Source of the DNA: Ampelocalamus luodianensis
Taxonomy: Eukaryota > Streptophyta > Magnoliopsida > Poales > Poaceae
DNA: 64,000 nt
NCBI GenBank assembly: GCA_036346255.1
Contig: CM070640.1
Span: 33,537,238-33,601,237 of the forward strand
Reading direction: 5' to 3'
Shown: one piece after another, positions 1 to 12,000 of the stretch
Position numbering within the stretch: position 1 is the first letter of the stretch
How the letters are laid out: each line of letters opens with the position of its first letter
The notes under the pieces: model-generated
Told to the model about the DNA's origin: nothing
The model's database searches: none
What the model saw: the letters and a program-made list of their open reading frames with translations, nothing else
Program-made: the position numbers and the translations under genes

Positions 1-1923
1 GACGTCCTACCCTTCCCCGCCACCGCCAAGGGCCCCTCGGCGCGCTCCCGGAGGAGGAGAACGTCGGGCCTCCCCGCCGGATGCTCTACCGCCGCGCCAA
101 CAAAGGCAGAGGCCCTGGTCGCCGATGTCCCCAACGTCGGCAGGAGGAGGTACGCGTCGCGCGCATCTCTTCTTGCAGCGGAGTCACCTTTTTTCTGCCC
201 TTCTTTCGAAGACCGCACTGATTCGGTGTGCCTTACCAATTATTCCAACTAGTAATGATGATAACTTGTATTTGATTTATTTAACACATTGCTTTGGTCA
301 TGACGTTGAAAGAATCATCAGCACAGACTAGCCCCATTGCTTTGTTTTGGTCAAATGCAACAGAAAATCTTTAAACTGCCTGTTCTGCACAAACTTGACA
401 ATTCTTTATTGGGATAATTGATTATTTGCCACTCCAAAAGAGTGGATTTGATGATTTGCCACTGCATGTGTCTATGACAATTCTTTAAGTTCACGTGTCA
501 TAGACACATGAGTGACAAATAATCAATTACCAATCTTTGGTAGTGGTATATGATCAAATCCCCCTTCTTTATTCACAAGGCGACCGAAAACAATTTACGC
601 CGCGGAAGTCTCGCCATTTTAGGGGAGCTTCCTTTGCTGCAAGAAATGCCGACTGAATTGAATTGAAGCTACGTGCATCGTGGTTGCAAATTTTATTGCG
701 TGTCTGGCATTCATCATGGTGACCACACTCGCTGTATCTGTCAGGTGCGAGTGCTTTGATCTCCATCAGCAGATGATTCCTTTCGCGGAATCGTGGGCTT
801 GGCAGCAGTCCATTGTTACAAGGAGGAGAGGGCTGGTATACAGAGACGAAGATCACTCGGACACCTTAGTCGCGCTGCAACATCCACCGGTTTATACATT
901 GGGCACTGACAGCACGGAGGACTACCTCCATTTCAGTGTTGAAAATGCCCCTTTTGAGGTTCACCGTGTTGACCGTGGTGGGGAAGTGACATATCATGGC
1001 CCTGGACAGGTATCTATCAGATGCATTTTTGTATTGCATGTCCTGAAGGGCACTTCGCATTTTGTGCTCGCATACTGGTGATATGTTTCTTATTATTTGC
1101 TTACTGTTTCCGATCTAGTTGTCTTGTTCTAGAATCTAGATAGTTAAATTTAAAGTATAGATCCAGTGTAGGACATTTTGAGGTTAGGAATAAAGGTCCT
1201 GACTTTCTTCGTTCTGCATATTCAATCTTTACTTCTTCCCGAATTCTTTTCGTAGCTATTATGAATGAGCACTGCACATCCATGCTTCTTACAATCATTT
1301 CTTTGTTCCTTAGCTTGTTATGTACCCGATTCTCAATTTGCGGTATCACAAAATGGATCTTCATTGGTACCTTAGGTCACTTGAAGAAGTGATCATCCGT
1401 GCCCTTCAGTCCGCATTTTCTATCAAGGCATCTAGGATAGAAGGTCTCACTGGTGTTTGGGTTGGTATGCTACTATCCTTTGGAAATTCTGAAGTATTTT
1501 ATCATGTTCTCAGTTGTTGTTTTCTTCATTTCTTACATATTTCTAATGTCCAGATAAAATTAATGGTACAGTGAGATATAACCACGTGTTGCTAATATAT
1601 CCCCTGTTTCCTTTCTAGGGGATCAGAAAGTTGCAGCAATAGGAATCCATGTCTCACGATGGATAGCTTATCATGGTCTAGCACTAAATGTCACAACTGA
1701 TTTAACGCCATTTCAACTCATTGTTCCCTGTGGCATAAAGGATCGTGGTGTTGGCAACATTAAGGAGATATTACAAAAGGCATCCCGTGGAAGAGAAATC
1801 AATGAAACGGTACTGATGGATATAGCTTATAAATCCTTGATCAAAGAGTTTGCTGAAATTTTCCAGTTCTCTTTAGACCTCAGCCCTGATTGGAATCTTC
1901 AGGAAAACAACAATTTCAATTGA
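1..1923 (+). CDS. LIP2P: Plastidial octanoyltransferase (LipB family), 5'-partial, four exons
   Basis: The enzyme moves an octanoyl group from acyl carrier protein to lipoyl-dependent proteins, the first step of plastid lipoic acid synthesis. Coding exons read from the sequence are 1-149, 745-1009, 1314-1464 and 1619-1923, all with GT-AG introns; together they give 870 nt, exactly 290 codons with the TGA stop at 1921. Exon 1 is an open, Arg/Ser/Ala-rich frame typical of a transit peptide; it has no in-frame ATG, so the start lies left of the window. The last two bases of exon 1 join the first base of exon 2 as an Arg codon just before CECFDLHQQ. LipB signatures are RGGEVTYHGPGQ, the catalytic lysine in DQKVAAIG and the catalytic cysteine in VPCGIKDR. 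All four exons are undamaged, unlike almost everything else here. A GTG-started reading at 680 is intron sequence. Confidence 0.9.
412..531. repeat. Small inverted-repeat MITE in intron 1 of the octanoyltransferase gene
   Basis: Two arms face each other. The left arm reads GATAATTGATTATTTGCCAC near 413; the right arm, read on the minus strand from 531, starts GGTAATTGATTATTTGTCAC. Both arms also carry ATGTGTCTATGAC further in. The form fits a MULE-type MITE, but I could not fix a target-site duplication. Confidence 0.6.
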
Positions 1924-3785
1924 CTGCAGAGTATTTTATTGGATTATTAACTACACTCCCATTAAGAAGTTTGAAACCAGTGCAAGCAGATAGCATAGGC
2001 AGACATTGTTTAAACATGCAAGCTCGTTTAATCCAATAATGGCAAAACTACTGATCCATGTGCACAAATTCAAGTCTTCGCTTCACCTGCAAATCAGCCA
2101 CAAGAATCAGTTCAGCAAGATGGTCAGTTGAGATGTAGGAGAGGTGAGAAGTTCAAGCAAGACATAACCTTCTTTCGAGGTCGAAGTGGATCCTTCTGCC
2201 AGCCTTGGTGTCGACAGCGGGCCACATTTGTTGCACTCCACCTTATAGCACATCCTGTATTCTTCTTCAGATGCTCCCTGAGTCCTTCCTGGTGGTGGCA
2301 ATGTAGGATGCTGTTCTGGAGTGGTTCCTTCAGTCTTCATGGATTTCAGCATTTATAGCATCATGTAAACTGTTCTTGTAAGGAACACTGTAGTAGTAGG
2401 CTACTCCAAATGCTGTTCCATGTGGTCCAATGCTATTGCTTAAGGAAACAAGGCCTGGATAAGTTGTACTCCAAAGTTTTTGCAGCTGATAAAGCTATAG
2501 CCATTCACGATGCTGATGCTTGTCTGGGGAAATGTGCCGCAGAAGGAAACGACAAGCCTGTGCTCTTGTTGCACTGATCAAACCACACCCCTTGCTTAGT
2601 TGCTTGTATGTTAAACAACGAATAAAACAGGGCTGCAATCTTATGATGCTACGACATGCCGTTTTCGGCAAAACCACGAGTTGTTCTTTGTTAACATAGT
2701 GTTTTTATCCCCATGGCAGTGACAGAAAACTACCCATGGATTAACCACGTGAGGACAGAGCTCGCAGCCGTTCGATCGTGACCGATCGTGATTTGTGGCA
2801 CGATTGAACGGGCTGTAGGTCTCCACTCCACATGAGAACATTTTTTTTAATGAAAAGGCAGGAAATCTGGGTAGCACGGGCCTATCAATCAATAGATTCA
2901 CCAAAACACCGTATCACCTGCAAAATTAGCAAACATTCTAGTTAAATAGAATGTACATAATGATTAGAGGAAAATAATCCAATAAATCGTAATTTTGAAA
3001 TAAGGAGAATCAATTTGTGTGGGCATCAGATGGGCACATGAGCTCAAGGAGTATTAGTACTACAACACACATGCAATTAACTGACATCTAATCTCTACTA
3101 ATCCCCACCTGCGCTCCCTGGAAAAACCGACTCCTAAAGAGAACCAACAGACCAGTGAAAACTGACTGACATGAGGGCACAAACCGCTCTCCAACGATCT
3201 TCCCTTGTCCTTCCCAAATTTGAATTTGGATGAATATTAGATATATCCGAAATTGTTTGCCTGCTATAAAATTTTATCGGATCCCACCGATAACACTGGT
3301 AACTGACAGTTAACAGTGAAATTTCGGCGATATAGTTTTCCATGCTTGGGCTACTGTGGATCAACAGGAGAGATGGATAACCGAGTTCATCATCTATAGG
3401 TGAGAGCTGACCCATCATTTTTCGGTGCCATCCATTGCGGTTGTCGTTCCGTTTTTCGTTTTACTGTGCGCAATTTTAGCCCCCAACGTCATGTTCCATA
3501 GCGATTGGTGTATGATATTTCTGACGACTGTACGTAGATGCGATGTAATATATAAAGATGTACATAGTGTATAATAAACATTTTTGCATCGCGATTTCCA
3601 AGATATACATACTGTATTATAGACATTTTTTACATTGCAATTCCCTTCCGTGGTGTACCAGATACGAAAATTTGTTTTCGCATGATAATTCAGCATGAAT
3701 GATAGTTTTAGGTAGTTTAATTCGATGTCCTGAGTAATAAATGTCCTTCTCATCCAACGCAATATGTTATATAAACTGATGACAA
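1924..3785. other. 3' flank of the octanoyltransferase gene, no further gene seen
   Basis: The first several hundred bases are probably 3' untranslated region and downstream sequence. Short ORFs on both strands (for example 2107-2352 and 2641-2904) have no recognisable domain and overlap one another. No RNA gene or transposon ends could be identified. Confidence 0.5.
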
Positions 3786-3789
3786 GGAG

Positions 3790-3880
3790 AACCAAGCGTA
3801 GCTCGGTGGCTAGCGTTGCCGGAGAGCAAGTAGTCCATCCGGGTTCGATCACTAGGATCGAATTTGACGTGTCTCACCAA
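3790..3880 (+). repeat. tRNA-derived SINE-like unit
   Basis: GTAGCTCGGTGGCTAGCGTT fits a pol III A box (TRGCNNAGYNGG), and GGGTTCGATC about 40 bases later fits a B box. Spacing and order match the head of a tRNA-related SINE. The sequence does not fold as a full tRNA and no anticodon arm is convincing, so I call it SINE-like. The family and 3' end are not determined. Confidence 0.5.
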
Positions 3881-4198
3881 ATAATTAGGGTGCACACACG
3901 TGCGTGTTTAGTAGGAAAGTGTGTACCAGTGCTCCGTGATGTCCTGATGCCTCCACAAAATTACTAGCATATGTAATAAGGGACACGTATGTGTATGATG
4001 ATATGAGCAAGGTGTACGTTAAGTGCGTGTCTCCCTTGTACCCTTTCACAAGAACCTGATAACAAGCACAAGGATTCAAGTCATGACTCACGAACGAGAT
4101 TCACACGTGGGACTGGGTGCCGATTAAACATTGGACTGGATGCAGTTTTTTTAAGCCTTGGATTGGAATGGAATTTTTTTGGGCTCCAGAAAGCACGA

Positions 4199-4454
4199 AG
4201 GGCCTGTTTGGAAAGGAGATTTGGATCCAAATCTTTATTTGAACAAAAAATTTCTAGACTAATCCCTCGTTCCAAACAGATCCAATAAGATTCTATTGCA
4301 TGAGAATGAGATGCGACCCATAGCGGAATGTGTAGGCCGGACATGTTAACTGATGTTTCAGTGAAACTTTCTAGGATCTGCTTGGAGCATAGGAGTGCCA
4401 TAAGAAATAGTTCAATTCTTGCATAAATTAGAAAAGAAATCCAAACAAGGCCTT
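4199..4454. mobile_element. hAT-type MITE (GGGCCTGTTTGG ends)
   Basis: The left end reads AGGGCCTGTTTGGAAAGG. The right end, read on the minus strand, is TAAGGCCTTGTTTGGATTTC. Such inverted ends on about 250 bp of non-coding DNA are common in grass hAT-like MITEs. No clean target duplication was found, so the exact borders are uncertain. Confidence 0.5.
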
Positions 4455-5880
4455 ATTTTGATTTTTTTTATTAAATTGCACTTAACACAAGGTAAATTGT
4501 CTTGAGTTTTAAAAAAACACCGTGTTGAGAAAATAGTTTTTTTAGAACACACAAAATCTTTGCGCGTCATTCATTAGGCCGGAAAAGAAAACAAGACAGT
4601 TGTGAAAATACAACCGCAAAGTTGACATAAAAGAGAAGACAAACAACAAAACAACCGAACACAGAAACACTACCAAACACTACGCTAGAAGAAGGCAACA
4701 CTTCAAAAACACTTCAGAAAATAGCTTCACATAGCATGAAGCTAAAGATAAATTTGCAACCTTAGTTTGATTATATTTATCAAACTCTTTTGGGACACCG
4801 TTGCAACGCACGAGCAATAAGCATGTAATGCATACCTTACCTACATAGGTTCTTCGATTTTTGTTTTAGTAAAAGCAGTCTGTAGCAAGGCAAAAAAAAA
4901 AAAGATTACATGGAATAACTTGGCAATATGAAAAGGGGGAAATATGTGGAATTAAAATACTCGTTTCCACTATAAACATCTTAAAAGATTTAGGAATATA
5001 AAACTGCATACATAAGCTTCTCACTAACCGACGAACAACTAACAGAGGCAATGCCCTATCTGAAGGTAACCGTGCCATGAATTCTGTAAGCATGCCATCA
5101 GTAAATGCAGGTAGCAGGCCATATGTCCTTCAATGCCAAGCAAGCATATACAATTTTCAGTTAAGCTATTTCGGTAAAACATGTCTTTTACTTGAAATTA
5201 GTAGTTAACAGAAGTTATAAGCATGGTGTGTAGACAGGCCTATTGAAGCACATTCCATAAATTTGGATGTTAAATCTTGTTACTGCAGCAAAGGCGGAAG
5301 GTGGGCTTTTGCGGTGCAAAGAGGTTGAGAACCGTGCGGCGCGTGAACTTGGGTTGGCGCATGAAGGCTGTGTGGGAGACAGGGCGTGCACAAGCGTGGA
5401 TTGTTTGGGCTGCGTTGGTTGTGTGCGCGTGGGACGAATCCTTGTGCAGCACGATCGAACGTGTGTGCTGGAGATCACGCAGGGGGCCAGGACTTTGAGA
5501 CAGAGGAACAAACCGTGAGCCAGGAAGGTGGGGCGAGCCAGAAGCCAGAAACATGGACTAAGGTCTTGGGCTGGGTAGACTATAGTCCAAGGTCTATGAC
5601 TAAAAGTACATAGAAGTTCACTTAAAAATTTGATGAAAATTCAAAGAAATAGAAGGCTTAGACTAGGGAGAGTCGCCCCCGATGGACTCTACGTCGGTTT
5701 GATTTGGATAGGGTTCGGCACTTAAAACGGATTCCAATATGAGTTTTCTACTTATTTTGAGTTGGTTTCTATCTTGTGTCAACTGAAAGGCAATGATTCG
5801 ATTTCCTAATAGTCCAGAGAGTTGTAAACGGCTGCCTGACGTTTTGGCCGAATCAATTATGGTCGGTTTGTATCTCGTCG
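4455..5880. other. Intergenic DNA without recognisable genes
   Basis: The left part is AT-rich. A G-rich patch at 5270-5600 is open in several frames on both strands, which reflects composition and is not evidence of a gene. No domain, splice structure or transposon end was recognised. Confidence 0.5.
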
Positions 5881-5969
5881 TTTTGGGTGCAACTAGCACT
5901 CGGACGTCATACGTCCCTCTCTACCATCGGATCTGACTTAAATGGTCGATCTTAGCTATCCGATCTGAC

Positions 5970-6262
5970 GCAACAAAAATCGGTGAAGTGCAATAATTAT
6001 TTAGTAAGCCTGCAATAAAATCTCTCATCTGATACAACAAAAATGCAACATTCGCAATTCGAAGCAACAAGCACGGATTTCTCGATGCAACAAATAGGCA
6101 TCCTTGCTGCAACAAAAAAATTACTCTTGCGCAACAAATCAAAAACACCACTGCAACAAAAAAAAATCTCTTGCCACAACATTTGATGCAACATCACAAC
6201 AATGAAAAACACTATTTGTTGCAAGTGTTTGTTCAATTTATTGCAACAGTTGCTCAAAAATG
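5970..6262. repeat. Tract with many TGCAACAAAAA-like motifs
   Basis: The motif GCAACAAA and its complement TTTGTTGC recur about a dozen times in roughly 290 bp, for example near 5970, 6030, 6110, 6150, 6185 and 6217. Spacing is irregular, so this is not a simple tandem repeat. It may be the interior of an old transposon into which the CACTA element at 6393 inserted. Confidence 0.45.
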
Positions 6263-6419
6263 TTGCAGGCGTCGTGCCTCTCTATAGTCTCTTCATACGA
6301 GCACATGTACTACTACCACCATGTCCAGCACCACCACCACCACAACGGCAACAAGGAGAGCAGGAATCAAGAAAACGTCCTCCACCGCGACGCACTACTA
6401 TAAAAGGCTAATACTGGGC

Positions 6420-6640
6420 GGCTCATCACAGACGGTTTTCATGGTAATCATAGATGGTTTTACCAGCGCAACCGTCTCTGTTACTAGACACGCTAAGAAC
6501 CATCTGTGATGAGCTAATATCATAGACGGTTCGTAATACGAACCGTCTATGATAATTGTAGACTTCACAGATGGTTTTTAACTATAGCCGTCTGTGATAT
6601 TAGCACAGACGACTCTTAATAAGAATGGTCTGTGATACGT
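6420..6640. repeat. Left subterminal repeat array of the CACTA element
   Basis: At least six copies of a motif close to TCACAGACGGTT or its complement occur here, several arranged head to head. One pair near 6520-6556 forms a perfect palindrome with a stem of about 17 bp. In CACTA elements such arrays bind the transposase. Confidence 0.75.
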
Positions 6641-6830
6641 CGCTTCGGCTCCCCGATGAGTCTCTTCGTCGCCAATGTGTCTATTCGTTGCATCAATGCC
6701 GCTTCGACTCCCCGATGCATCTCTTCGTCTCACGCGCCGAATTTATTCTTTGTTTTATAAAAAGGATCATCCATCTCGAAGATCATGATCATCCCCACGT
6801 ACATCGATCACTCTATACTCTAAAGCAGAA

Positions 6831-7199
6831 ATGACTCCCTCTTCTATTTCCTTGTCGCCGGCGTTGATGGCCTACCTAGCCATACTGTATGAGCACCTCT
6901 CTCGCCGTACACTAGCGAATGCTGCGGAAGAACAATGTGCCAACAGTGTCCTCCCTCCTCTGTCCGAGGATTTGCTGGAGCAGGTGACGACCACCTTCCG
7001 TCATCTTGACATCCTCCTTCATCGTGTCTTCCGAGCGGTGTCCCACTTCTGGCGAGCTAACCTAGTCGTCAACGTGGTCCTCCACAACGATGTTTCACGT
7101 CTCCAAGAGACTTGCCATCGCTTGGTCTGCTTAATCGAGGCGGCGAGCGATCAACTCAACCATGTCGAGACCCCTCAAGCAAGGGTAGAGAGCCTATAG
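6831..7199 (+). CDS. Hypothetical protein, 122 aa, inside the CACTA element
   Basis: This is an ATG-started open frame (MTPSSISLSPALMAYL...) with a mostly helical, Leu/Arg/His-rich composition and no recognised domain. It lies just inside the left subterminal repeats, where a captured gene or a CACTA accessory gene could sit. TAG ends it at 7197. The segment after it (7200-7370) looks coding-like but is broken by stops, so this could be the intact head of a longer captured gene. It could also be chance; I see no splice or homology evidence. Confidence 0.3.
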   Translation: MTPSSISLSPALMAYLAILYEHLSRRTLANAAEEQCANSVLPPLSEDLLEQVTTTFRHLDILLHRVFRAVSHFWRANLVVNVVLHNDVSRLQETCHRLVCLIEAASDQLNHVETPQARVESL

Positions 7200-7589
7200 G
7201 CTCAATTCGACTTGATTCAGCCGTCGGAGGGTCTTCAGGAGACACTTGAATGAGTGTGTCAGTAGGTGGACTCATTTTGGGCTTTGTTCACTGATGATCA
7301 TGAATCGTCCGATGCTGACGGCGTCGCCTACGAAGTTTTGAAGACGGAGATAGCATGTTGCCTCCGCCACTAGGAAAACTTTGATTATTTAGGTTTCTAC
7401 TTTTTTAATCTTTATAAGAAGTGACTGGCCACGCTATTGGCCATATATATAAATACAAAAAAAACGGTTGAATTTTTATTTACTGTCTTCTATATATGTA
7501 AACGGTCTCGGTATAACGACATGACGACATTACTGATCGGTGACAAACAAGTAATACATGTTTATGTGTCATGTTCTGAATTTGCTATT

Positions 7590-7725
7590 TATATATTATC
7601 ATAGACGGTTATTTACTATAATCGTCTGTGATGTGTACTTATCACAGACGGTTCTACTTTAGAATCATCTGTGATAATAACGTATCACAGACGATTTGTA
7701 GTTGGAACCGTCTGTGATATGTTTA
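7590..7725. repeat. Second AGACGGTT-type repeat cluster in the CACTA element
   Basis: Motifs such as ATCATAGACGGTTATT, TCACAGACGGTTCTAC and the complements near 7625 and 7675 form paired inverted units. A smaller group lies at 8895-8965 and another at 22835-22910. Their interior position suggests the element is a composite of, or was duplicated from, CACTA ends. Confidence 0.7.
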
Positions 7726-7929
7726 ATGCTTTAGCTCCCGCGTGATGCGTCTCTTCGTCTCACGCACTGACATTACGACACGTTTCTTCATCTCTAGCTT
7801 CGGTTGGAAGTTACTCCATGTTTTATAAGAATGATCATCTGCCATTGAAAAATGAATCCCAGCCACATCGCTCTACTCACGGTACCATTGAATATGTATG
7901 CAGCGATCACCATGGTGAGCACGTGGAAC

Positions 7930-8754
7930 ATGACGGCAAGGACCAAGGCGAGGAGGTCGGTGATCGCCGTCGCTCTTCCTCACGATGTCGTCGTCGACAT
8001 CGTCGGCCGCATGGCCACGAGCTCTCCTCAACCCATGGCTGATCTCTGTAGCATACGAGCCATGTACGTATGTACGTATTTATATCTACAAAAATACGTA
8101 TTACTATTTATTCTGAAGTCTTGAATTTTGTATGTACGTATATTGGAGTTGCAAGGCCATGTAGAAGGCATCCAAGGAGGGCACCGTGGGAGGCGCATGG
8201 CACTGGAGCGGGAGGAGGCAATGAAGAACCTGGACAACGAGCGCTACCACGCCGTCGTGAACCACCTGGCCGGCGTTGGCAACCCGGAGGCATGCTTCAT
8301 CATCGGTCTTATACTTGTCTTCGTGCCCCAAGACATGCAACATGGCCTCGTGTGCCCCGAACGGGCAGCCGTCGCTGGCCACAAGGCCATGGCCTACATG
8401 CTTGACCTCCTCCTCTACATGGCCAGTGAGGCGCATGACGTTGGAAAGCACTACATCAGCCAGATCGAGAGCGAGTCGGCCGACGGCGGATACGAGACGG
8501 CCAAGAGGACCAACTGGGAGTGCAGGCAGTGCCAGAGGCTCACTGCGGACGCGGTCCAAGAGGCAACGTGGAAGAAAATGACCAGACCGCTAGGCTAGGT
8601 GTTGGTGCTGTCGGAGGACGGCCACCGGTGCACAAGCACCGGCTACAGCGTGACGGAAGGGTAGGATGACTACGTTATTTTCTACAGCGACGACTGTAGG
8701 ATTAGGCATGAGTATGCCAAGTTGTTTGCAGAGGTGTTGAACTACTTGCCATAA
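7930..8754 (+). pseudogene. F-box protein gene, captured and broken
   Basis: The first part encodes an F-box start, ALPHDVVVDIVGRMATSS, followed by PQPMADLCSIRA. Coding resumes near 8190 with RRMALEREEAMKNLDNERYH and a Sel1-like region (NPEACFIIGL, ERAAVAGHKAMAYMLDLLLYMAS). The tail has Cys-rich residues (RCTSTGYSVTEG, then DDCRIRHEYAKLF). This order matches a large grass F-box family whose members act as SCF ubiquitin ligase adaptors. Damage: the sequence between 8060 and 8190 holds an intron or frameshift, and in-frame stops occur at 8596 and 8662 (TAG, the latter probably from a Trp codon). The last stop, TAA at 8752, fits the family end. It lies wholly within the CACTA element and is probably captured cargo. 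The start at 7930 is a choice; an upstream ATG exists at 7852. Confidence 0.65.
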
Positions 8755-9088
8755 AATTAGCGATTTTAGCATAGTTTTAGCAAATATTCAGATATAATTG
8801 TAAGAAGCAATTGGCCACACCATTTGGCCATATGTAAATTCAAAAATGAAAAACAAATCTAGTTTGGAGGTGAAGTTACTATTATATGTTGAACTATCAC
8901 AGATGGTTCTATATGAGACCATATCACGAACGGTTCCATAATATAATTGTCTATGATATCCCTTTATTAATAGGAACCCGACTGTTAGGGTTTGCGCCCT
9001 AACTCGTCACTCCCCAGCGCCCTTACTCTCGCCCGTTCCCCTCCCACCCGAGTGCCCCCGACCTCGACGTCACCACTCGAAGCCTCCT

Positions 9089-12000
9089 TGTGAGGACCCC
9101 AGTTTATTTGGTTTGTAATGCTTAACCAACCACCTGGCCCTAGCATCACAAATCAAATAAGCGATCCTCGAGATATGTATACTTCCTGAGCGGTATACAC
9201 ACCCTGTACAAAATTAGACATCAACTCCATTCCACACATAGAGTCCAAACACAACACTACCAAGCGAAAGATAAACAAATAGTAGAGTTATTACAGACGA
9301 GGCCGACGAGCCACAAGATACACAAATAACGAAAAGAAGACAGTGGAAGCAAAAGTGCCATAAGATGGCTATAAACAAAGCCAATCGGTGTGCCTCCAAC
9401 CCACAAGGCATCGGCCGGACCGCCAAGACTAGTCGTCACCCACGACGGCAGCCTGACTCACAGTGAGGCCCCGAGGCTCACCTTCCTCTCTGCAACAAAA
9501 ACATCAAGCAAAGCACTGAGTACAAAGATTGTCTTTGTACCCGCAAGGCGACGTGTGAACTAGCGGACTGTTCATATACTACATGCGAGCTTGTTTAGTG
9601 GAGGCCATATGTTTTATTTGCATAAAGCCAACTTTATTTGCAATAGTGTAATACGGTTTGAAGGCAAGTTTGCAATTCATTTTAAGATTGAAATAACGAT
9701 GCGGATATTAATAACAAAAGCGAAAGATAAAACAACCTAGAAGTGACTATCCCAATAGTCACCACAACAATAACACGAATCCCGATTCGTACCACCCATC
9801 AATTTTAATTTAAATGTTGTAGTCTAGTTCTTACGGGCGTATCCGAGCGTGTCCATAACCTAGGGCGAGGCTATTCGAATAGTTTTAACCTGCGAGGGTG
9901 TACCAATGTACCCACACTTGGACGCCTTTAAGCCAAAACACACTTAGAAGGTATCTTTGTACGGCCAAGTCCTACGAGACTTTTCCAATATTGTGTATTA
10001 ACTACGAGCAGCTCGTATGGATAGAAATCCATACGCTTACATGGTAAAGCGAAAAGACAACTACCCACTCGGGATAAAGCTTTTGGACAACTACAATGCT
10101 CCCACCTCCATCCCTCCTGCGACCTCCTGCGACCGGAGCCAATACACGCCAAAGTACTAGGTCAAGAGAGGTCCCATATACTCTAGTGTGGTTAGCACGC
10201 AAAATGCTCGATCGGTGGCGCCGTAACTCGGTCCTTAGCGGCTGGGCACCTTTCGATCACACCCAACAGATCACACCAGTCTTACCATTGTGCCCAAGTC
10301 TAAATCATTTTGTTTTCATTTTTAGTTTTGCGATAAACATAGCAAAAGTGAAACGTAAAGTTATAGTAGATTTTGTGTGATCAAGGCTACCGACTAAAGT
10401 CGATAACCGCCAGATTCTACCGATAGCTAAGCATGTCTAAGCAAGTTGACCGGATCTACTAAGTGACAAGGGATCATCCGATCTCTAATCACAACAAATA
10501 ACCTAAGCTCGGTAGTAGAGATCAATATTTTGTCTACGGGATATGCACTACTGATTTAACTAATCAATTTAACACAAATTAAGCAATGCATACATACAGC
10601 TGAAACAAAATATTAATCTTTAAAATACTGGGATTAAACATGATCAAACTGCTTGCCTGGCTGCTGTTGCTCAATATGTTGCGGAGGATCGTTCTCAGGG
10701 TTGCCGCAAATATCGAATCCTAACGATTGAACAAAGCAAATAATAAGAGCGAATAACACCGACCAAACTCAAACAATACAACAACAACAAAACACACTAA
10801 ACTTTTCCCAGCAGCCTAAGCATGATATAACAAAATTTGAAAACAGAACGAATTCACTTTAAGTTATTAAGAATTTTCTATGAATTTCCTAAGCTAAAAA
10901 CACATCAAAACACTAGTTAATTACTTAACAAATTTTCATGAACAGAAACAGTGTATAAAACCTATCCTAATAATTAGTACATTAAAAATGACAAATTACA
11001 AAATTGGTTTCACTGGATTTGGACAAATATTGAAAGAGATATGCATTTTCTAATCTAGAAGATACATAAAACATCATTTTATTAATTAACAGTTTTTTGC
11101 TACAGAGACATGGATGAAACTAATTTTAGTAAATAATAAATTTGAAATGAAAATAAACAGCACTGGATTCATGCAATTTGGATAAAAATTGAATTAGTTA
11201 TGCATTTTCTAAGTTTAAATGAATTAACGATTACAAATGAAAAACATAAACCGAAATACTAAATCATTTCCAAATCTATAATGCATTTATTCCAATTCGC
11301 ACTCACGGCCGACTAGCCCACGCCCGCGACAATGGGCCAGCGCATCTTTGACGGGGCGACCCGGCCGTAGGCGGCGTCGGCGTATTCAAATAATGCGCCG
11401 GCTTTAACAATCGCAATCCAACACATCCGCTCAGCGATAATCGTTTCTGACGGAGAAAGCGTATCACGATGTTTACACAATTCTTAAGCGGCAGTGGGAC
11501 CCACATGGCAGCGACACGAGGAAAAACATAACGGTTGGATTAGGGATTTCCTAAACTCACTTAACGAGAGGCCCACAAGTCGAGACTCGGACTAAACAAG
11601 ATTAGCGCTAAACTAACTCCACCGGCGCTCACGGGCGCCGCGAGGGCGCGGCGCGCGCGCGCGGTGGATCACGCGATCGGTGGGGTTCAAAATGGCGAGT
11701 GATACCTTAAGGTTCCACGAGACTCGCGAACCGATGGCGGTGGCGCGGTCGATGGTCGCCGAGACGAGCCGCGGCGGCGGAGGCGGAGAAGAGGATGCGG
11801 CTTCCACGGAGATGGCGTTACGAGCGGCGAGATGCCGGGAAACGCGCCGGCGCGCCGGCGCCAGAAGGATAAGCCCACGCCTTGATGACGGAGGAGGGCG
11901 GTGGCGCCGGAATCGGCACGGCGGCGCTGCCGAGCTCTCCGAAGAAAGCGTCGCGAAGCCTCGAGAAGCACCAAAGAGTGAAACAACGTTCTGATTAGAC

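Noticed and set aside
680..1081. A 133-residue frame starting with GTG ahead of the octanoyltransferase exon
   Set aside because: Bases 680-744 end in a good splice acceptor, and exon 1 at 1-149 joins in phase, so these residues are intronic. The frame also runs past the donor at 1010.
5267..5613. Five overlapping frames near 5.4 kb
   Set aside because: Openness in many frames of a G-rich patch with no domain; no single frame is favoured.
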